Shown here one piece after another: positions 25,385-34,299 of a stretch of 46,410 nt of DNA (position 1 is its first letter; every line of letters starts with the position of its first letter). This DNA comes from an uncultured Ruminococcus sp. (GTDB lineage Bacteria; Bacillota; Clostridia; Oscillospirales; Ruminococcaceae): NCBI GenBank assembly GCA_910584195.1, contig CAJTYV010000024.1, positions 1-46,410 of the forward strand, in the 5' to 3' direction. A model generated the notes under the pieces. That model made no database searches and was not told the origin of the DNA. It was given only the letters and a program-made list of their open reading frames with translations. The translations under genes and the position numbers were made by a program.

Positions 25385-25767
25385 TACTCATGTATCGCTC
25401 TATGGTGTGGATATCTCATTTTTGTATCTAAATTATAGTACATTATCCCCTTGCGAAAGAGGGATTTGAACTTTGTGTAAAAAAATCTGCAAGTTCCGTC
25501 AGTTTCTCCCCTCAGACACCGTGCGAATGTATGAAACGTTCTTAAGCATTGAATTTCCCCCTATTCTACGCACTTTATAAAAATGCACCCTGAACCTCAG
25601 AGTTTCGTTACAAAAGTCAACGATTACTTTGCTATCGTTTTCCTTTTGACGGTATCATGAAGATTTGAACCTTAAATCTCCCATTTCAGGGCTGTTTTTA
25701 GGGGGTATTGCAAAACCTATCGTTTCTTTTAACCCTCACAAATTACGCTGTTTCGGCATTTGGGCAT
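25385..25767. other. Non-coding junction, prophage right end
   Basis: I find no convincing gene in this 380-bp stretch. It should contain or adjoin the right attachment site, but the left end is not in view, so the core cannot be identified. A 14-bp sequence at 25612-25625 is the reverse complement of one before recombinase 1 (22382-22395). Short matches to a tRNA T-arm (GGGATTTGAAC-like) near 25460 and 25670 do not form a tRNA. Confidence 0.5.
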
Positions 25768-25809
25768 AAAAATGCACCGCAACTTTGATTGTATCAAAAT
25801 TACGGTGCA
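25768..25809 (-). terminator. Terminator of the AAA-ATPase gene
   Basis: 17-bp stem (25773-25789 with 25793-25809, two non-Watson-Crick positions) around a TGT loop. On the minus strand it is followed by five T. Confidence 0.75.
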
Positions 25810-25879
25810 AATATGTCTTGCGACTATAAAATAGATAATATTAATTTTTCTTGATTTAAGAGCAGTTTCAAAAAAATTT

Positions 25880-27454
25880 TTATTGCTTAATGATTTTTTC
25901 AATTTTGCAAGTATGATTTTTTTGCTCCTTATCATAATTTATTCCAACCAGCAAAACGTCCCCAGAATAATCTTTCAGACAATCAGCATACTGATTTTTC
26001 TTTATTTGAGCAATTGCCTCCTCGGCGGATTTGTCATATTTAAGTTCTACAACCAAAGCCGGATTGCTGTTATTTTTTCTTGGTCTGAAAACTAAGTCGG
26101 CATAACCTTTTCCGGCAGGAAGTTCACGGTCGATGGTGTATGTTTTTCTCGCTGAGTAATATGCAAGTGATATCACGCAGGATAATGAGTTCTCATCATT
26201 GTATTTCAGAATCGAGGTATTATCAGTGTGTGCCTTGTCTACCAGTTCTGCAACTTTTTCTTCATCACAATTCAGAGTGGCTTTCAGGAGTGCATCGGAT
26301 TGTTTTATCGCTTTCATGACTTCTTCCCAGCCGCCGTCCTCAATGGAATTTATAAACTCCTGAGCAACTTCACTGTTTGGAATCCACACTTGTTTAGTGT
26401 AGAAATCATATGTCAGATATCCCAGGTGAACAAGAAGGGTGAAAACATCGTCCGCACTTCTGAGGGATGTCATATCATTCTGGAATTTTCCGGGATTTAT
26501 TTCGATTTTCTCACCGGATATAAGCTGTGTGATCTTGTCTTTTAATCCGTCAAAATTCATCTCGATATAAATTTTTAATGCTTTGTAATTTTCAGTTGAA
26601 GTCCAGTAATTATCATAATCATGCCCTGTCATCGACATAACAACGGAACGGGGATTGTAGATCGAAACGCCTTTCAGATCATACCCATCATACCAGCGTT
26701 TCGTTTCGTCCAATGGCATATCATACTCATCGCACAAAGTCTTTACTTCGCTTTCGGTAAATCCGGTAAATTCCGCAAGTTCACGTGGATTTGTCATGGC
26801 AATTTCAGTGAACATATTTATCGCCGAATGTATTCCATATTTTTTTATTGGCAAAATCCCGGTCATATACGCAAGTGCAACGTAACTCTGATCTTTTAAA
26901 AGGTTTCTCAGAAAATCAAGGTACTTTTTCTGTGCATCTGTGTCATTCTGGTGTTCTCTGAAAATGCAGTCCCATTCGTCGATAATAAAAATAAATGGAA
27001 TATTCGTCTGTGAGAATATCGCAGCAATAACTTTAATTAAAGTTTCGCGTTTGGGATAGCAAACATCAGGATATTCGCTTTTAAGCTCATCGATCAGATC
27101 TTCTCCAATGAATTTTATCATTTCATCCATATTCTGCGACTCATCCAGAATGTTCACCATATTGATATGAATAACGTTGTATTTATTCAGATGCTTTTCA
27201 AAAGTTTCGGATTTTGAGATCTTCAGATTACTGAACATCTCTCTCGAATCGCAACCTTTGCTGTAATACGCCGTCAGCATATTTGCAGCCATTGATTTGC
27301 CAAATCTCCTGGGTCGGCTGATGCAGATGAATTTCTGCTCACCGAACAAAACATTATTGGTATACTTAATTAGGTTCGTTTTATCCACGTATATCTGCGA
27401 ATGATTCACAGCATTATAAAAATCTATATTATTCGGATTCAGATAAATACCCAT
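25880..27454 (-). CDS. AAA-ATPase-like / PD-(D/E)XK nuclease-fold protein
   Basis: 524 residues from the ATG at 27454, behind GGAGGTGTGACA. The N-terminal half is the AAA-ATPase_like family (YVDKTNLI, a Walker A-like SRPRRFGKSMAANML near residue 47, Walker B FIFIIDEWDCIF near 157). The C-terminal part is the PDDEXK_9 (DUF1703) domain with LVVELKYDKSAEEAIAQI near 473. These proteins occur in many copies in Clostridia and Bacteroides, and their role is unknown; a link to defence or mobile DNA has been suggested because of the nuclease fold. It lies just outside the prophage. Confidence 0.85.
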   Translation of the reverse strand: MGIYLNPNNIDFYNAVNHSQIYVDKTNLIKYTNNVLFGEQKFICISRPRRFGKSMAANMLTAYYSKGCDSREMFSNLKISKSETFEKHLNKYNVIHINMVNILDESQNMDEMIKFIGEDLIDELKSEYPDVCYPKRETLIKVIAAIFSQTNIPFIFIIDEWDCIFREHQNDTDAQKKYLDFLRNLLKDQSYVALAYMTGILPIKKYGIHSAINMFTEIAMTNPRELAEFTGFTESEVKTLCDEYDMPLDETKRWYDGYDLKGVSIYNPRSVVMSMTGHDYDNYWTSTENYKALKIYIEMNFDGLKDKITQLISGEKIEINPGKFQNDMTSLRSADDVFTLLVHLGYLTYDFYTKQVWIPNSEVAQEFINSIEDGGWEEVMKAIKQSDALLKATLNCDEEKVAELVDKAHTDNTSILKYNDENSLSCVISLAYYSARKTYTIDRELPAGKGYADLVFRPRKNNSNPALVVELKYDKSAEEAIAQIKKNQYADCLKDYSGDVLLVGINYDKEQKNHTCKIEKIIKQ

Positions 27455-27547
27455 TGTCACACCTCCGTTCTTTCTTTATAATAAGTATATCATGTTTCAC
27501 ACACAAAATCAAGCAGTTTACATAAAATTTCATGTAAGTTAAACCTC

Positions 27548-27886
27548 CTATTTATTCTGGCTATATCTCATCGAATAACTGTTATTATTTTTCTTGTTTT
27601 GCGCTGAATCCCATAATTCATCAGTGATTATTTTGGGATAATCAATATTGCCAATGTAATTTTCATTTGACAAAACGTTATTTATTATTTGTCTACCCCA
27701 CACTGGTTTATTACTGGGGGATGGAATGCGGTACATTTCCAAGTGTTTTGATATATTTGACAGTGATTGATCAAACGAGTAAAGCTCAAATATGAGTTTT
27801 ACTACTTCTGCCTGTTCCTTGTAAATTACAATTTCATTCATTTCGTTTCTTGTGTATCCAAATGATATTCGTTTTTGTTTTTCCAT
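27548..27886 (-). CDS. Stand-alone Recombinase-domain fragment
   Basis: 112 residues with only the Recombinase (PF07508-type) domain: SFGYTRNEMNEIVIYKEQAEVVKLIFELY followed by VLSNENYIGNIDYPKIITDELWD. The catalytic resolvase domain and zinc ribbon are missing. It has a proper ATG and GAGAGGAA site, so it may be expressed. Its place next to a tRNA gene fits a relic of an older integrated element, but a domesticated DNA-binding protein is possible. Confidence 0.7.
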   Translation of the reverse strand: MEKQKRISFGYTRNEMNEIVIYKEQAEVVKLIFELYSFDQSLSNISKHLEMYRIPSPSNKPVWGRQIINNVLSNENYIGNIDYPKIITDELWDSAQNKKNNNSYSMRYSQNK

Positions 27887-27905
27887 AATTAAAATTCCTC
27901 TCTAA

Positions 27906-27939
27906 ACAAAAAGGATACAAAGTCCTACTCTGTATCCTT
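27906..27939 (-). terminator. Terminator downstream of tRNA-Gln
   Basis: AAGGATACA/TGTATCCTT perfect stem with an 11-nt loop, followed on the minus strand by a run of T. It ends the tRNA transcript just before the recombinase fragment. Confidence 0.7.
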
Positions 27940-27973
27940 GACTATTTTGTTGATTTTTACTGATTTATATAGA

Positions 27974-28007
27974 ACAAACCTGCTCACATTTTCGTGAACA
28001 GGTTTGT
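27974..28007 (-). repeat. Hairpin downstream of tRNA-Gln
   Basis: 14-nt arms (ACAAACCTG.TCAC with its complement, one mismatch) and a 6-nt loop, 10 bp from the tRNA 3' end. Probably a processing or termination structure. Confidence 0.55.
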
Positions 28008-28016
28008 CCAAATAAC

Positions 28017-28092
28017 TGGTTGGGGTGGAAGGATTTGAACCCTCGAAATGACGGAGTCAGAGTCCGTTGCCTTACCGCTTGGCGACACCCCA
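28017..28092 (-). tRNA. tRNA-Gln (anticodon CTG)
   Basis: The minus strand reads a complete cloverleaf: acceptor TGGGGTG/CACCCCA, D-arm with AAGCGGTAAGG, anticodon stem ACGGA/TCCGT around the loop CTCTGAC (anticodon CTG), T-arm GAGGGTTCGAATCC, discriminator A and an encoded CCA. It reads CAG codons. Confidence 0.95.
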
Positions 28093-28228
28093 AAATTCTT
28101 ATTTACTTGATTCAGCTTTATTATTATATCATACTTGTTTAGAAATGTCAAGCGTTTTATAAAAAAATTTATTTTTTAATTATTTCTAAGCTATTGCAAA
28201 TTTTTTCAAATAGCTATATAATATTATT

Positions 28229-28393
28229 TAGGGTGTGTTGACACTACCGTTCAATTCCCGTCTTACAGACATCTTTTCCGTCTTTCTGTGTTAAAAATCC
28301 TTGTCATACGACAGTATGCCTGCGGATTTTTGCCTTGAATTACGAAAAATATACCTGCAATCCGAACATTTCGGATAGTGTCAACACACCCTA
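28229..28393. mobile_element. 165-bp MITE with 18-bp perfect inverted repeats
   Basis: TAGGGTGTGTTGACACTA at 28229-28246 is perfectly inverted at 28376-28393. If the outer TA on each side is a target duplication, the element resembles IS630/Tc1-mariner MITEs. The inside has no gene but folds into a hairpin (AAAAATCC/GGATTTTT with inner CATAC/GTATG). No transposase is seen in the window. Confidence 0.85.
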
Positions 28394-28462
28394 GATAGAC
28401 CATATCTTAAAACTGATAGTTTCTTTATCAATTTTTTCAATAAATTTCTCAAGGAGACATCT

Positions 28463-29392
28463 ATGAAAAAACTTTTCTTTATTGTAAATCTTGTTGCAGG
28501 CAGAGCATCAATTGGCAGCATGCTGGGGGAAATAATAAACGAATTTAATAAATCAGAATTTGAAGTTACCGTACATATAACTCAAAGCGGCGAAGATGCA
28601 CAAAAAAAAGCGGCATATGCCTGTGAAAACGGCTATGCTCTGCTTGTGTGCGCAGGAGGAGACGGAACGCTCAGTCAATGTCTGCATGGAGTTATGGAAA
28701 GCGAGCATAAAATCCCGATCGGTTATCTGCCGTCCGGTTCTACAAATGACTTTGCACGTACTCTCGGTATACCAAAATCCACTATGGATGCTGTAAAGTG
28801 GATCACAAACGGTCTTCCAATGAGCGTAGATATCGGTAGATTTAACGACAAATATTTCACATATATTGCAGCTTTCGGAGCATTTACAAATGTTACGTAT
28901 GAAACATCTCAACAGGTGAAAAATGTTTTGGGACACGCTTCATATATTCTCGGAGGACTTACTCAGCTTACAAGCCTTCGTTCAAAAATGATGCGAATAG
29001 AGTATAACAATACCGTGCTTGAGGGCGATTTCATTTTCGGTATGGTTACGAATTCGGGTTCTGTAGCAGGACTTCTCTCAATGAATGATTTTTTGCTTGA
29101 TGATGGCGTATTTGAGGTCACACTTATTAAAAAGCCCGCAAACATAGTTCAGCTTCAGAAAATAGTACATTCTCTTCTTAATATTTCAGAGGAAATTGAC
29201 CGTGAATATATTAAATTTTTCCGTACGAACAAAATCACATTTACGGCGCTTAACGATGAACAGATTTCATGGACTTTAGACGGAGAATTTGGAGGAGATC
29301 TGCCTGTAAATACAGTTGTTAACTGTAATAAAGCTATAGAAATAATGACTGGTAATAAAGATCAATCTATATTTGCCGATCCGGAGCAATGA
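28463..29392 (+). CDS. Diacylglycerol kinase-family lipid kinase
   Basis: 309 residues, DAGK_cat/YegS type. The N-terminus binds nucleotide: the hallmark GGDGT is at 65-69 and the LPSGSTNDFARTLGI loop follows. The C-terminal beta domain ends with SWTLDGEFGG. It phosphorylates a lipid such as diacylglycerol at the membrane. Start ATG behind AAGGAG. It is a single gene with a terminator shared with the convergent NAD operon. Confidence 0.9.
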   Translation: MKKLFFIVNLVAGRASIGSMLGEIINEFNKSEFEVTVHITQSGEDAQKKAAYACENGYALLVCAGGDGTLSQCLHGVMESEHKIPIGYLPSGSTNDFARTLGIPKSTMDAVKWITNGLPMSVDIGRFNDKYFTYIAAFGAFTNVTYETSQQVKNVLGHASYILGGLTQLTSLRSKMMRIEYNNTVLEGDFIFGMVTNSGSVAGLLSMNDFLLDDGVFEVTLIKKPANIVQLQKIVHSLLNISEEIDREYIKFFRTNKITFTALNDEQISWTLDGEFGGDLPVNTVVNCNKAIEIMTGNKDQSIFADPEQ

Positions 29393-29398
29393 AAAACA

Positions 29399-29426
29399 GG
29401 CTGCTGTAAAATGGCTTACGGCAGCC
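29399..29426. terminator. Bidirectional terminator
   Basis: GGCTGCTGTAA/TTACGGCAGCC stem (one G-T pair), 6-nt loop. On the minus strand it is followed by TGTTTTT, ending the NAD operon; it also ends the lipid kinase gene. Confidence 0.8.
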
Positions 29427-29439
29427 CGATATTTTGTTC

Positions 29440-30594
29440 TCAAGAATTTTTGAAATTGAATTTTGGCATAGGGGCGAGCTTATGACGGCTTAAGTGATAC
29501 ATTCGATCTATTTTATTTTTTATTTCAGGTCGACTGCTGAGGTCGTCAAATTTTCTAATGTAATCATCAAGCAAGGCATATGTGAACCCTAAATTTTCCT
29601 CGTCAGTTTTGCCGCATAAGCCGTCTATGGGAGTTTTATGCACGAGATAGTAGGGCAGGCACAGGAAATCGCCGATACCAACGACTTCCGTAACGGTAAG
29701 TTCGGAAAGTATACTGAAATCACCTGCTCCGTCTCCGAATTTTGTAGCATAACCTACCCAGTCCTCGGAGAGATTGCAGGTATTCGCTACTCTTCCTCCA
29801 ATGCATGCCGCAACAGCGTAGAGAGTTGTCATGCGAAGTCTTGCAGGAGTATTAATTTTAGCCTGTTGTGAGACGTTCAGACGGCTTTCAAGCTCCGACA
29901 TCAGACCGCAGTACGCTTTCTGAATGTTTATTTCGGTATGCTCTATGCCGAGATGTTCGACAAGACCTCGGCTGCAATCAATGTCAGCCTGTTTGCCCTG
30001 AGGCATAAGAACTCCGAAAACCCTGTCTCTGCCGAGAGCTTTAACGCAGAGAGCCGCCGTAACCGAGCTGTCCTTTCCGCCTGATATGCCTATCACAGCT
30101 TTGGTATTGGGAGAGCCGTTTTCCTCGAAATAACGGCGTATCCAATCTACAGCGGCATCTGTTGCAGCTGCCGCGTCAAAGCCGCGTATTTCGTTTCTGA
30201 TACGCATAAGAATTCTGCCGAGGTAATTTTCTCCGATGCCGTCTGTCATTCCCCAGTACGTATCGCCGTGAGCGTTTTCCTCGATAAGTTCTTCGTGGGC
30301 GGTGTCCAGAAGAAGCTCCGCAATATCGGGATTCTGGCTGAATTTGGCCTTACAGACCTCGTACATGATGTTGTTTTTTACATCTTCCCAGTCAGGACGG
30401 AGAGTTACTTTCCGTCCCATTTTTTTTGCATCCGAGGGACTTAACTGAGCAAAGGAACGGCGTTCGTTTGCATTCAGAGTTTTCATGGACTGGAATGCAG
30501 CCTCGCTGTTTTTGTACGTCGTGCCGCCGATAGTCACGGGGCACTCGCAAAAATTGCTGAGAAAATCGAATTTTCCGCTGAAATCATTTATCAT
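29440..30594 (-). CDS. nadE: NADAR domain fused to NAD synthetase
   Basis: 384 residues, two domains. Residues 1 to about 137 are a NADAR (YbiA-like) domain: FLSNF, SEAAFQSMK, GDTYWGMTDGIGENYLGRILMRIR. Residues from about 145 are ammonia-dependent NAD synthetase: the PP-loop GISGGKDSSVTAAL, NLSEDWVGYATKFGD and the C-terminal RHKLAPMP. No glutaminase domain is present. NadE makes NAD from nicotinate adenine dinucleotide. NADAR domains cleave ADP-ribosyl or related N-glycosidic bonds, so the fusion may clear a damaged or side product of NAD metabolism. It is the last gene of the NAD operon, and overlaps the previous stop codon (TAATG). Confidence 0.92.
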   Translation of the reverse strand: MINDFSGKFDFLSNFCECPVTIGGTTYKNSEAAFQSMKTLNANERRSFAQLSPSDAKKMGRKVTLRPDWEDVKNNIMYEVCKAKFSQNPDIAELLLDTAHEELIEENAHGDTYWGMTDGIGENYLGRILMRIRNEIRGFDAAAATDAAVDWIRRYFEENGSPNTKAVIGISGGKDSSVTAALCVKALGRDRVFGVLMPQGKQADIDCSRGLVEHLGIEHTEINIQKAYCGLMSELESRLNVSQQAKINTPARLRMTTLYAVAACIGGRVANTCNLSEDWVGYATKFGDGAGDFSILSELTVTEVVGIGDFLCLPYYLVHKTPIDGLCGKTDEENLGFTYALLDDYIRKFDDLSSRPEIKNKIDRMYHLSRHKLAPMPKFNFKNS

Positions 30595-32120
30595 TAAAAA
30601 TCGCCTCCGTAAAGTCTGTTTCTAATATCGGCAAGGCTATATTCTTTCAGCATTTCACCGTTTCTGAACACAGGCACAAGCATATTTTCATAAGGAAAAT
30701 CATCTATATCCACCGAAGTGAATCCGTCCCTGCAAATAATATCTCCATTTTCATTTTTATAAACACAGCACATTCCTTTGTGGGAACGTTTGCTTATCAC
30801 CTTATCAGAGCTATTTTCGGCTTCCTGAAACTCGCCGTTCACCTTGATATAGTTTTTGGGAGCTTTAAAGACAGGCATTTTATTTCCTGCACTGTCTTCG
30901 CAGTAAACGGCTTTCACCGCAATATGGAACGTATCTCTTGTATAGGGCGCAAGACTTCCCCCTGTTTCAAGGCACTGCATTGAGAAACTGCCTGCTCCGA
31001 GAACCACGTTATTGCAGGCGAACCCGTTTTCCATAAGGATACTGTAAATTTTTTCTGCACGCTGAGGTGTGATAGAATCGCCGTAAATAGCCTTTATATG
31101 CGTATCGAGAACCTTATATCCTTTGCTGTTCACAGTACCGCCGAAGATATTCCACAGTCTGAAAACTGTTTCGGTGACGACTTCAACAGGGTCGCCGCTG
31201 TCACCTCTTATGAGCATAGTGCCGTTGTGCGCCAATATTTCCTTTTTGATCTGAGGAAGGATATTATTTACAACATTCCAGTAATCGTAGCTGTCCGAAA
31301 CAACTGAAAATGACGTATCGGGGTAAAGCTCGGTAAGCAGTCTGCGGAACATCGTTATCTCGTCTCCGTCGAATGCGAAGTTTGAACACATGACCGAATG
31401 CTCTGTAGAAACTGCGCCGTATGCAACAGGTTCTTTGGAGCAGTCGCAGTTGTAGTATTTTTCGAGATAGGGAATAGCCGGCACAGTCGCCGTATTGAGG
31501 AATGAAAGGCAAAATGCTGCTGAGGATTTTATCGCCGACGAGAGCGATTCCTGACCTCGGAAAGAAAAGTCGCCCAAAGCCTTAGCTCTCGGTACATCGT
31601 CATCTGTAGTAAGTTCGTAGTATTGGTTGACGATCTTTCGGTACATATAGCCCACATTTGCGGAGATCATGCCATGCCACATTTCGGCGGACAGCAGGCT
31701 TTCGATATATTCGACTATCCACGGGAAATCGGGGTGAGTATTTGTTAGCTGTATCATAGGTACTTTTACAGGAACGCGCGTGCCCTCGGGAACAGCTGCG
31801 ATCTCCACAGGAAGATAGCCGAGCTTATGGAGACTTCTTATTTTTTCCTTATCATAAGCCTGCGGACCGAGAGTATTATCAATAATTCTGAAATACTCGT
31901 TTGTCACCTCGTCAAAGGGTTTTTCAAAGAAATCTCTGTTAAAGGCTTCTATAAGGAACTCCTTTATAAATGCCTGCAAGCCGAAACAGATAAGCTTGTC
32001 ATGACCTCTGAGACGGCTTCCTCTCGGGGTGAGATAGGAAACTATCTTTGTAAGGTCTTTCGGGTACATTTTGGCGTGAGCAGCCTTATAAAAGTCAATA
32101 TTGAGCATAGGGTTTGCCAT
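30594..32120 (-). CDS. nadV: Nicotinamide phosphoribosyltransferase
   Basis: 508 residues. Motifs of NAMPT/NadV: FSFRGQESLSSAIKS-like DFSFRGQESLSSA, STEHSVMCSN, VVSDSYDYWNVVNNILP, LIRGDSGDPVEVV and VLGAGSFSMQ. It joins nicotinamide to PRPP to form NMN, which NMN adenylyltransferase (not in this operon) turns into NAD. It starts right after the PRPP synthetase stop codon, so both substrate supply and use are coupled in one message. Confidence 0.9.
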   Translation of the reverse strand: MANPMLNIDFYKAAHAKMYPKDLTKIVSYLTPRGSRLRGHDKLICFGLQAFIKEFLIEAFNRDFFEKPFDEVTNEYFRIIDNTLGPQAYDKEKIRSLHKLGYLPVEIAAVPEGTRVPVKVPMIQLTNTHPDFPWIVEYIESLLSAEMWHGMISANVGYMYRKIVNQYYELTTDDDVPRAKALGDFSFRGQESLSSAIKSSAAFCLSFLNTATVPAIPYLEKYYNCDCSKEPVAYGAVSTEHSVMCSNFAFDGDEITMFRRLLTELYPDTSFSVVSDSYDYWNVVNNILPQIKKEILAHNGTMLIRGDSGDPVEVVTETVFRLWNIFGGTVNSKGYKVLDTHIKAIYGDSITPQRAEKIYSILMENGFACNNVVLGAGSFSMQCLETGGSLAPYTRDTFHIAVKAVYCEDSAGNKMPVFKAPKNYIKVNGEFQEAENSSDKVISKRSHKGMCCVYKNENGDIICRDGFTSVDIDDFPYENMLVPVFRNGEMLKEYSLADIRNRLYGGDF

Positions 32121-32121
32121 T

Positions 32122-32952
32122 TTAAACAGCTCCTTTCAAGCAGTCAAGTACAGTAAGTTTAGGGTGATTATCAAGAGTACAAAGGGAATCTGTAGTAAAT
32201 ATGCCGCGTATAAGCTCGCCTTTGAGAAGCTCGCCCTTTGCAATGGAATTTTCACAGTGAGTGAAGAAAACGTTTATATCGCCGCATCCCAGTTCTTTAA
32301 GTCTTTTTGCCGAGTAATAAACAGTTCCGCCGTATGAGCAGATGTCATCTGCAATAAACACGCGCCGTCCCTCGGGAGAACCTCCGTATACGTCAAGACC
32401 TATAATTTTTCCACTTGCCCAGTCTCTTTGCTTGATGCCGAAGCCGATATTACGGCAATCCGGGAAAAGCTCAGAATATCTTTTGCAGCTGCCCTCGTCC
32501 GGAAAAAACAAAAGATCGTTTTCCATGTCAAAGCCGCAAAGCTCCATAGCACGGCAAATATAGGTTTTCGGAGAAATATTTGCGCATCGTTCAAGCAAAG
32601 CTGCTCCGACGCTCGAATGAACATCAAGAAGCGTTACTTTAGAGAAGTTCAGCGAATTTATAAGACCACAGAAATATTTTAGAGTAAATACCTCATTACC
32701 ACTGTGAACTCTGTCCATTCTCGCGTTGGGCAGGTAAGGCAGATAAAGCTCTGTTTCCGATTTTGGAAAACGCTCGCGGATATTCTGAGCCATGTATGCG
32801 AGCAGGAGAAATTCGCTATCTGTTTCAAACCGCCATGTCAGTACGGCTCTGTTTATGTTTGTTTCCCGAATATTAATTTTCAGCGTGCCGTCAGGGTAAT
32901 TAAGAGTTTCGGGAGCTTTCGGCATTTCGCCGTTTATGCTGTAAAGTATCAT
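32122..32952 (-). CDS. Ribose-phosphate pyrophosphokinase-like (PRPP synthetase)
   Basis: 276 residues, shorter than the usual 310-320. YLPNARMDRVHSGNEVFTLK matches the ATP/metal-binding loop region. VFIADDICSYGGT is the PRPP-binding DD-x-x-x-GGT loop, and FFTHC replaces the common THG motif. It should make PRPP for the phosphoribosyltransferase of the same operon. Phage NARP1 systems use a PRPP-synthetase relative acting on ADP-ribose, so the substrate is not certain from sequence alone. Confidence 0.82.
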   Translation of the reverse strand: MILYSINGEMPKAPETLNYPDGTLKINIRETNINRAVLTWRFETDSEFLLLAYMAQNIRERFPKSETELYLPYLPNARMDRVHSGNEVFTLKYFCGLINSLNFSKVTLLDVHSSVGAALLERCANISPKTYICRAMELCGFDMENDLLFFPDEGSCKRYSELFPDCRNIGFGIKQRDWASGKIIGLDVYGGSPEGRRVFIADDICSYGGTVYYSAKRLKELGCGDINVFFTHCENSIAKGELLKGELIRGIFTTDSLCTLDNHPKLTVLDCLKGAV

Positions 32953-32970
32953 GTTATTTCCTCCGATACG

Positions 32971-33504
32971 TCATACTATATTTATTTGGCACATTTTCAT
33001 AGCTTCTAACGCTCTGATGTGAGCTTCTGCGGACGTTCCGGCACAGCAGGCTGCAATTACTGTTATTGTCGTTTCAGGAAAAAATGCTTTCAGCAACAGA
33101 GCGTTTGAAATAACGCATATATCGGTGCATACGCCAATAAGTTCGACTTCATCGGGAATCTCTCCGCAAAGCTTCAGTATTCTTTCAGGCAGTTCAATCG
33201 AGCCGAACGTACATTTTTCAACGGCTAAGTTCTGTGCCGCATCACCGATAATATTTTTCAGTTCATCTGCCGGCTGATGTCCCCATGTACCTTTTATGCA
33301 GTGCGGAACAGAAAGATTTCTGCCCTCCTGAGAATCGGTATAATTGCTGCCGTGAGTATCGAGAGTGTACAGCAGCTTCGTACCGTCCTTTAACGCTTCC
33401 TTTACTCTTTCGCACACGTTCGGGAGTACGGCGAGCGTTTCGGGATTTCCCAAAGCTCCGCTGATAAAATCGTTTTGCATATCAATTACGATCAAAATTT
33501 TCAT
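32971..33504 (-). CDS. pncA: Nicotinamidase
   Basis: 177 residues, isochorismatase-type hydrolase. The catalytic triad is visible: D8 in VIDMQNDF, K97 in VEKCTFGS and C130 in CTDICV. Metal ligands D49 and H51 (LDTHG) are in place, which favours nicotinamidase over isochorismatase. It converts nicotinamide to nicotinate for the NadE route. It overlaps the NrtR gene by 4 bp (ATGA). Confidence 0.88.
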   Translation of the reverse strand: MKILIVIDMQNDFISGALGNPETLAVLPNVCERVKEALKDGTKLLYTLDTHGSNYTDSQEGRNLSVPHCIKGTWGHQPADELKNIIGDAAQNLAVEKCTFGSIELPERILKLCGEIPDEVELIGVCTDICVISNALLLKAFFPETTITVIAACCAGTSAEAHIRALEAMKMCQINIV

Positions 33505-34250
33505 TCCTCGTCACATCTCCTTTTATATAATTTTGACGGACGGTGCATTGCTCCGCCGTTGTCAAACAATTCTGTTTCTTCAATTTTTTTGGACATTTTT
33601 CTTCTGAAATTAGCGGCTGCTTCTTTTTTTCCCGTGATTATCTCGAAAGGCTTTTGAAGATCGGCTATGGTGAAATATTCGGGCAGCAGGTCGAAAATAA
33701 TATCGTGGAATTTCACTTCGTCACGGAGCTTCAATAAAGCATCGTAAATTATTTGGGCATGATCGAAGGCAAGCTCATCCGAAGACGCTTTGCCGTTTTT
33801 TAGTTTTATAACAACAGCGCCATCGTCAATTAGAATGACGCTGCTGCGCATTTCAACGGTCATCCAGAACGAGCTTTCGGCGTCTGACGATTCTTCCGTA
33901 TCAAGCTCTATGGTACGCGTGAGAGCTGCAAACGCAGATGATATTACCCAGCCGCGCGGGTCTCGTTCGGGATCGCTATAGGTTTTCAGAGGGATAAGTT
34001 TAGCGCTGCCGAGACCCGTTTCCTCTTTTAATTCACGAAGAGCGGCAGATTCGATAGTTTCACCGGGTCTGAGAAATCCGCCGGGGAGAGAGTAAAGTCC
34101 TTTGAATGGTTCTTCTCCCCTTTTAACAAGAAGTATTTTAAGTTGTTTATCGTCAAGTTCACGTTTATTGTCGGATTTTTCACTGTCAATTCCGAATGCA
34201 GCAATATCTGCCGCAACTGACGGTCTTTCGTATTCTTTATAATTATTCAT
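33501..34250 (-). CDS. nrtR: NrtR-like NUDIX transcription regulator
   Basis: 249 residues. The N-terminal Nudix domain has the box GGFLRPGETIESAALRELKEETG (about 57-79). The C-terminal third (DLLPEYFTIADLQKPFEIITG, then FRRKMSKKIEETEL) is the winged helix typical of NrtR. NrtR repressors sense ADP-ribose or related NAD products and control NAD genes. It is the first gene of the operon and probably controls it through the palindrome at 34277-34299. Confidence 0.88.
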   Translation of the reverse strand: MNNYKEYERPSVAADIAAFGIDSEKSDNKRELDDKQLKILLVKRGEEPFKGLYSLPGGFLRPGETIESAALRELKEETGLGSAKLIPLKTYSDPERDPRGWVISSAFAALTRTIELDTEESSDAESSFWMTVEMRSSVILIDDGAVVIKLKNGKASSDELAFDHAQIIYDALLKLRDEVKFHDIIFDLLPEYFTIADLQKPFEIITGKKEAAANFRRKMSKKIEETELFDNGGAMHRPSKLYKRRCDEE

Positions 34251-34276
34251 ATACTAAAGCTCCTTCAAATCATTTT

Positions 34277-34299
34277 GATATTATCTTTTTGTTATTATC
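34277..34299 (-). promoter_or_regulatory. Candidate NrtR operator
   Basis: Pseudo-palindrome GATATTATC-TTTTT-GTTATTATC, directly next to the -10 box and covering the likely transcription start, where a repressor would block transcription. Confidence 0.55.

Noticed and set aside
25440..25530. Possible tRNA near the prophage right end (GGGATTTGAACTT-like T-arm)
   Set aside because: No acceptor stem or anticodon arm can be formed; only the T-arm-like string is present.
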